Source: Bradyrhizobium daqingense (GTDB taxonomy: Bacteria > Pseudomonadota > Alphaproteobacteria > Rhizobiales > Xanthobacteraceae). From it: a stretch of DNA of 64,000 bases. The translations under genes were made by a program, and so were the position numbers. The notes under the pieces are model-generated. The model was given only the letters and a program-made list of their open reading frames with translations. It was not told the DNA's origin and searched no databases. This document shows, piece by piece, positions 60,538-64,000 of this stretch. The stretch is taken from contig NZ_CP088014.1 of NCBI RefSeq assembly GCF_021044685.1, forward strand, positions 7,364,001-7,428,000, in the 5' to 3' direction. Position 1 is the stretch's first letter; every line of letters starts with the position of its first letter.

Positions 60538-61820
60538 CAGAGTCTTTCGCACTTTCAGGATTGACGGCTTCCTCTAGAATGAAGGAGCTTTGAATGAACG
60601 ATGGGAATGCCATGGGTCAGGTGATCCAAATTGATGAGGCCCGGATTCGAGATCACCTGGGCGAGATGGTCCGCGGGACGGTGGAAGAGACACTGAACGC
60701 CATGCTGGAGGCCGAAGCGGACCAGCTGTGCGGTGCTGGGCGTTATGAGCGCAGCCCGGCCCGGCAGGACACGCGGGCAGGCAGCTACGAGCGAACGCTG
60801 CAGACCAAGGCGGGCGACGTCAATCTGAAGGTTCCGAAGCTACGTCGGCAAACCTTCGAGACGGCGATTATCGAGCGCTACTGGAGGCGGGAGAGCTCGG
60901 TCGAGGAGGCGCTGATCGAGATGTATCTGGCCGGGATTTCGGTTCGGCGGGTCGAAGACATCACGGAGGCGCTGTGGGGCACCCGGGTCAGCCCGAGCAC
61001 AGTGTCGAACCTGAACAAGAAGATCTATACCAAGATCGAGGCGCGGCGGAATCGCAGGATCGAAGGCGAGCATCCGTATCTCTACCTCGACGGCATCGTG
61101 ATGAAGCGCAGCTGGGCTGGTGAGGTTCGCAACGTGTCGCTGCTAGTGGCCTCGGCGGTCAATGCTGAGGGGTTCCGGGAGATCCTCGGCATCTGTGAGG
61201 GCGCCAAGGAGGACAAATCCGGCTGGTCCTCGTTTCTGCGGCATCTCGTCGATCGCGGTCTCAGGGGCGTGCAGTTGGTGGTTTCCGATGCGTGCCGAGG
61301 TCTTGTCGAAAGCGTTGCGGATTATCTGCCGGAGGCCCGCTATCAACGCTGCATGGTGCATTTTTATCGCAATGTCTTCAGCCACGTGCCGTCGACCCGG
61401 GTCCACGAGGTGAGCCACATGCTCAAGGCCATTCATGCCCAGGAGAGCCGCGCCGCGGCCGACGAGAAAGCCAGGACCGTCATCGCGGATCTGCGGGCAA
61501 GCCGTATGGCCAAAGCTGCTGATCTCGTCGAGCAGGCGGTTCACGAGACGCTCGCCTACTATGCCTTTCCTGACATCCATTGGCGGAAGATTCGAACGAA
61601 CAATCCGCTCGAGCGCATCATGAAGGAGATCCGGCGACGAACCCGTGTCGTCGGCGCCTTCCCCGACGGTCAATCCTGTCTCAATTTGGCGGCGGCCCGG
61701 CTGCGGCACATTGCCGGAACGGCGTGGTCGACCAAATGCTACATGAACATGCGACCGCTCTATCAGCCACAACTCTCTGAAACCGGAGCCGTCGCCTGAT
61801 CAAAAGTGCGAAAGATTCTG
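60538..61820 (+). mobile_element. IS256-family insertion sequence
   Basis: About 1.28 kb. Termini CAGAGTCTTTCGCACTTT (60538) and, on the other strand from 61820, CAGAATCTTTCGCACTTT are inverted repeats with one mismatch. A full-length transposase lies between. The 8-bp flanks (GTAACGTA and GACAGTAC) do not match, so no target duplication is visible. A truncated SRAP gene abuts the right end. Confidence 0.85.
60594..61799 (+). CDS. IS256-family (Mutator-like) transposase
   Basis: 401 residues with the whole family layout: N-terminal EAEADQLCGAGRYERSPARQ and YERTLQTKAGDVNLKVPKLR; catalytic Asp in YLYLDGIVMKRSW, second Asp in VVSDACRGLVES with the following C/H motif YQRCMVHFYRN, and catalytic Glu in RTNNPLERIMKEIRRRTRVV. 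No defects seen. Confidence 0.94.
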   Translation: MNDGNAMGQVIQIDEARIRDHLGEMVRGTVEETLNAMLEAEADQLCGAGRYERSPARQDTRAGSYERTLQTKAGDVNLKVPKLRRQTFETAIIERYWRRESSVEEALIEMYLAGISVRRVEDITEALWGTRVSPSTVSNLNKKIYTKIEARRNRRIEGEHPYLYLDGIVMKRSWAGEVRNVSLLVASAVNAEGFREILGICEGAKEDKSGWSSFLRHLVDRGLRGVQLVVSDACRGLVESVADYLPEARYQRCMVHFYRNVFSHVPSTRVHEVSHMLKAIHAQESRAAADEKARTVIADLRASRMAKAADLVEQAVHETLAYYAFPDIHWRKIRTNNPLERIMKEIRRRTRVVGAFPDGQSCLNLAAARLRHIAGTAWSTKCYMNMRPLYQPQLSETGAVA

Positions 61821-61829
61821 GACAGTACC

Positions 61830-62180
61830 GCCAAATCCCGAGACGAAGAAGAAAGATGTGGTTTGGTTCGCGCTCGAGGAGAGCCGGCCGCTGTTCTGCT
61901 TCGGCGGCATCTGGACCGAGTTCAGAGGCGACCGCGGCACCAAGTCGAAGCCGATCCCCGGCCCCACCTTGTCTACGGCTTCCTGACGACGTCACCCAAT
62001 GCGGTCGTCGAGCCGATCCATCCGAAAGCAATGCCCGTGATCCTGACCACCGAGGAGGAGCGCGACATCTGGATGCACACTCCCCGGGATGAGGCAAAGG
62101 CGCTGCAGCGCCCGCTGCCCAACGACGCCCTGAGGATCGTCATGCGCGGCGCAGACAAGGAAGACAAGATCGCTGCGTAG
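61830..62180 (+). pseudogene. SRAP-domain (YedK/HMCES-type) protein, 5' truncated and frameshifted
   Basis: One frame encodes [40 protein letters not shown]; at about 61965 the frame changes and continues [20 protein letters not shown] and [17 protein letters not shown], ending IAA at 62180. It matches the C-terminal two thirds of SOS-associated SRAP proteins, which crosslink to abasic sites. The catalytic N-terminal Cys is lost at the IS256 border, and one C appears deleted at the frame change. Confidence 0.75.
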
Positions 62181-62261
62181 GCTGCATTTGCACGGGCACC
62201 AGTTGAATGTACTTTTTGCCGGAGCGCTCGCGGGAATGCGACTGAGACGCTGACGTCCCGT

Positions 62262-62513
62262 CTAGGTCGCATGTGTGTCTGCTCGGGTACGCGGCCCAGA
62301 GCGTCCGCGATCTGAATGCGGCTCTTCTCTCCCCGAATCCTGAAACGCCTTCAAGATGGAGTTCATGTCGTATTGGCGGACGACCTGGATGCAATTCATC
62401 AGGTCGAGTTCAAGCTCGCCGTAATTCAGCAGGGTGCGGCCGATTATCGCCATCTCTTTCGGGAAGATATTGTGAATGGGAAACATGTGGTCTGCCTGAG
62501 TTAGCTCTTTCAA
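62262..62513 (-). pseudogene. Hypothetical rhizobial protein, probably frameshifted
   Basis: The opening EMAIIGRTLLNYGELELDLM and NCIQVVRQYDMNSILKAF is followed in a second frame by RFRIRGEKSRIQIADALGR, which looks like its continuation, so a shift near 62355 is likely. The NYGELE/RGE..RI.IADAL pattern recurs in rhizobial hypothetical proteins of unknown role. The remainder is missing. Confidence 0.4.
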
Positions 62514-62631
62514 TTACCCACATCTCATACCTAGCTAATTACCCTGAAGCTGGAAGGCCAGAGGGGGCGAAAGCGCTTCTGAGAGCAGAACAGGATAAGC
62601 ACATCCGTGCATACCTGCGGCAGTGCCTGCA

Positions 62632-63786
62632 TTAGCCTTTGAGGTGCTCAAATGATCTGCGACGCAAAGTGGCACGGATCGGTTCGTCGATATATCGCTT
62701 AACAAGAAAGCTAAAAGCGATTGCAACTAGAGTCATGCTTGGTACCGCTAGCGCTGCATGGATCTGCGCAACCCAACCTGCCGAAGTTCCGCCGAACAAT
62801 AGCATGAGTGGAACGTAGTGGGTCATATAAAGCGGATATGAAAGATCTCCGATAAACTCGCTAAAACGGTTGATCGACGGACTCCCGATTGCATTAGCGC
62901 CCAGCCAAACAAGGAGCGGATATACGATTGTGACGATCAGGAAATCGTAGGGCTTCCAAAGGAAGGGCCAAAAAAAGGTCGCAAGCATGATAAGCGGAAG
63001 GTAATATGCTGCCCCTGGCAACAGCGGTTGCCTGCCAATACGGCAAGCAACAACGCCCGCGATAAATGAAAAACCTACCCGTACAAAGCCAATCCAGAAG
63101 GTTCTGCGGTCGAAACCGCCGTTTAGGCTTCCGAAATCGTAGCACGTGTATGCCGTTGCAACCGCGGCGAAGGCGAGCATCGCTAGCAACCATCGAAGCG
63201 ATAGTTGGCGCAGACAAAGAGCAAACGTTAGGCTCGCCACATACTCGCAAAGCAATGACCAGGCGGGAGCGACAAAAGGAAAAATAGGAAAGCTGGGATC
63301 GTGGACAAATAAGTGCGGCAACAGAAGTACGCTGCAGGTGAGGAGAATAAAAAACTCCGTGACACTAAAATTGAATAACGCGGCAGCCATAGGCGCATAG
63401 AATCGTCCGATTACAACCACAACGAAGCCCAACAAGGAGCCAATTACGACGAGCGGATGCAGTCGTATCAGACGCCTTTTAATAAGTTCTGTGGGTGACA
63501 ATTCTACGCGAGAAGGGTCGTAGGCAAATGCCATTACATACCCTGACAAGCAAAAGAAAAAATCTACAGCGAGATAACCGTGAGGAATCCGGTTCTGAGG
63601 ACCGAACTGAAAGGGTTCATAAAAATGTAAAACGGCGACACAGATGGCAGCAATTCCCCGCATGCCGTCAAGAATGCTCAGTCGCGCGACCTCTTTGGCA
63701 GCCAGCGACCCGGGGTCTTCGGGAAAGGCGTTGGGGGGCGGTAAATTCGGGGAGGCGCAGCTGGATTTGAGCATCGCGTTCGACAT
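62632..63786 (-). CDS. Membrane acyltransferase (acyltransferase 3 / OafA family)
   Basis: About 384 residues with about ten membrane segments. Family motifs: LDGMRGIAAICVAVLHFYEP with the catalytic His, FGPQNRIPHGYLAVDFFFCL, SGYVMAFAY, KRRLIRLHPLVVIGSLLGF, and SYPLYMTHYVPLML near the end. Such enzymes O-acetylate or acylate surface polysaccharides or, as NodX, Nod factors. The gene is visibly AT-richer than its neighbours, which suggests transfer. ATG 63786 or 63774 are likely starts; the frame reads on through an upstream 10-bp repeat. Confidence 0.87.
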   Translation of the reverse strand: MSNAMLKSSCASPNLPPPNAFPEDPGSLAAKEVARLSILDGMRGIAAICVAVLHFYEPFQFGPQNRIPHGYLAVDFFFCLSGYVMAFAYDPSRVELSPTELIKRRLIRLHPLVVIGSLLGFVVVVIGRFYAPMAAALFNFSVTEFFILLTCSVLLLPHLFVHDPSFPIFPFVAPAWSLLCEYVASLTFALCLRQLSLRWLLAMLAFAAVATAYTCYDFGSLNGGFDRRTFWIGFVRVGFSFIAGVVACRIGRQPLLPGAAYYLPLIMLATFFWPFLWKPYDFLIVTIVYPLLVWLGANAIGSPSINRFSEFIGDLSYPLYMTHYVPLMLLFGGTSAGWVAQIHAALAVPSMTLVAIAFSFLVKRYIDEPIRATLRRRSFEHLKG

Positions 63787-63830
63787 GTAGGATTCTGCAA
63801 TTCTATTAACGCATCTGTCGCATTTCTTTA

Positions 63831-63868
63831 CATATACATGCATATACATGCATATACATGCATATACC
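63831..63868. repeat. 10-bp tandem repeat upstream of the acyltransferase
   Basis: CATATACATG repeated nearly four times without mismatch, ending CATATACC. The array sits 45-82 bp upstream of the ATG at 63786. The 10-bp unit is not a multiple of three, so copy-number change would alter spacing or frame. Confidence 0.85.
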
Positions 63869-64000
63869 GTGTGCCGCTACACGGTCTGAGCACCGTCAAC
63901 TGCTAGCCCGGCCTATTCGTCAGAGGGCGGCTTTTGGGCCCGATTGATGCGGCCGCACATCTTGTCTGGCGAGGCGCACAGGATTGCCTTCGGCTTTTCA
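63869..64000. other. Right edge of window
   Basis: 132 bases with no supported gene. A short minus-strand frame starts MCGRINRAQ, recalling SRAP N-termini, but ends after 15 codons. Confidence 0.3.

Noticed and set aside
63831-63868. CRISPR array
   Set aside because: The repeats are 10 bp and directly adjacent, without spacers; no cas genes in the window.
63915-63960. MCGRINRAQ at the right edge as the start of an SRAP protein
   Set aside because: Stops after 15 codons, and the SRAP fragment in this window belongs to a subfamily I expect to begin differently; probably chance.

Overview
The window reads as a chromosomal segment of a Bradyrhizobium-like alphaproteobacterium (order Hyphomicrobiales). 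The basis is the high-GC coding style, a CtrA/ChpT cell-cycle phosphorelay next to flagellar and chemotaxis genes, Omp25/31-type barrels, an EipA (DUF1134) protein, an EcfG-type promoter, and dispersed palindromic repeats typical of that genus. Taxonomy is inferred from gene content only.

Positions 1-33.7 kb look like conserved backbone. They hold the 3' end of a copper-handling operon (multicopper oxidase, cupredoxin, CusF-like); flhA; a repeat-rich gap; a lytic transglycosylase beside a double GrlR-like protein; a single OMP and a 1100-residue protein made of four OMP barrels in tandem; two AraC regulators flanking an NDH-2-like flavoprotein; an ECF sigma/anti-sigma pair; fliI-fliJ; ctrA, with six GANTC methylation sites upstream; a DUF350 / Ser-rich / glutathionylspermidine-synthase-like operon; cheA-W-Y-B-R; chpT; a CysQ-like phosphatase; a YHS protein; eipA; and a coiled-coil membrane protein. 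A tRNA-Val(CAC) closes the backbone at 33.8 kb.

From 33.9 kb the DNA is accessory and heavily damaged. It holds a Hachiman-type defence locus (intact-looking hamA, broken hamB) with a DUF3223 gene; a patch of fragments (ATPase, IS5 transposase, methyltransferase); a sensory cluster (GAF-HWE kinase, frameshifted receiver, hybrid kinase, double-domain KaiC-like ATPase, PAS-PAS hybrid kinase) with EcfG-type promoters in its divergent gap; and a head-to-head scar joining a 5'-truncated mmsA to a 5'-truncated ABC-transporter ATPase. Next comes an apparently complete carbohydrate cassette (SMP-30 lactonase; SDR, split transketolase, TRAP binding protein and fused TRAP permease; divergent LysR). The right end carries IS3 (IS407-type), IS5 (IS427-type) and IS256 elements, several genes broken by or next to them, small secreted proteins, and an acyltransferase preceded by a 10-bp tandem repeat.

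Functionally, the left part links CtrA control (ctrA, chpT, CtrA-like boxes near flhA and fliI) to motility, chemotaxis and envelope maintenance. The right part records repeated insertion and loss next to a tRNA gene: one working-looking catabolic cassette and one stress-linked sensory cluster survive among ruined defence and metabolic genes. No CRISPR array, rRNA or replication origin was seen.
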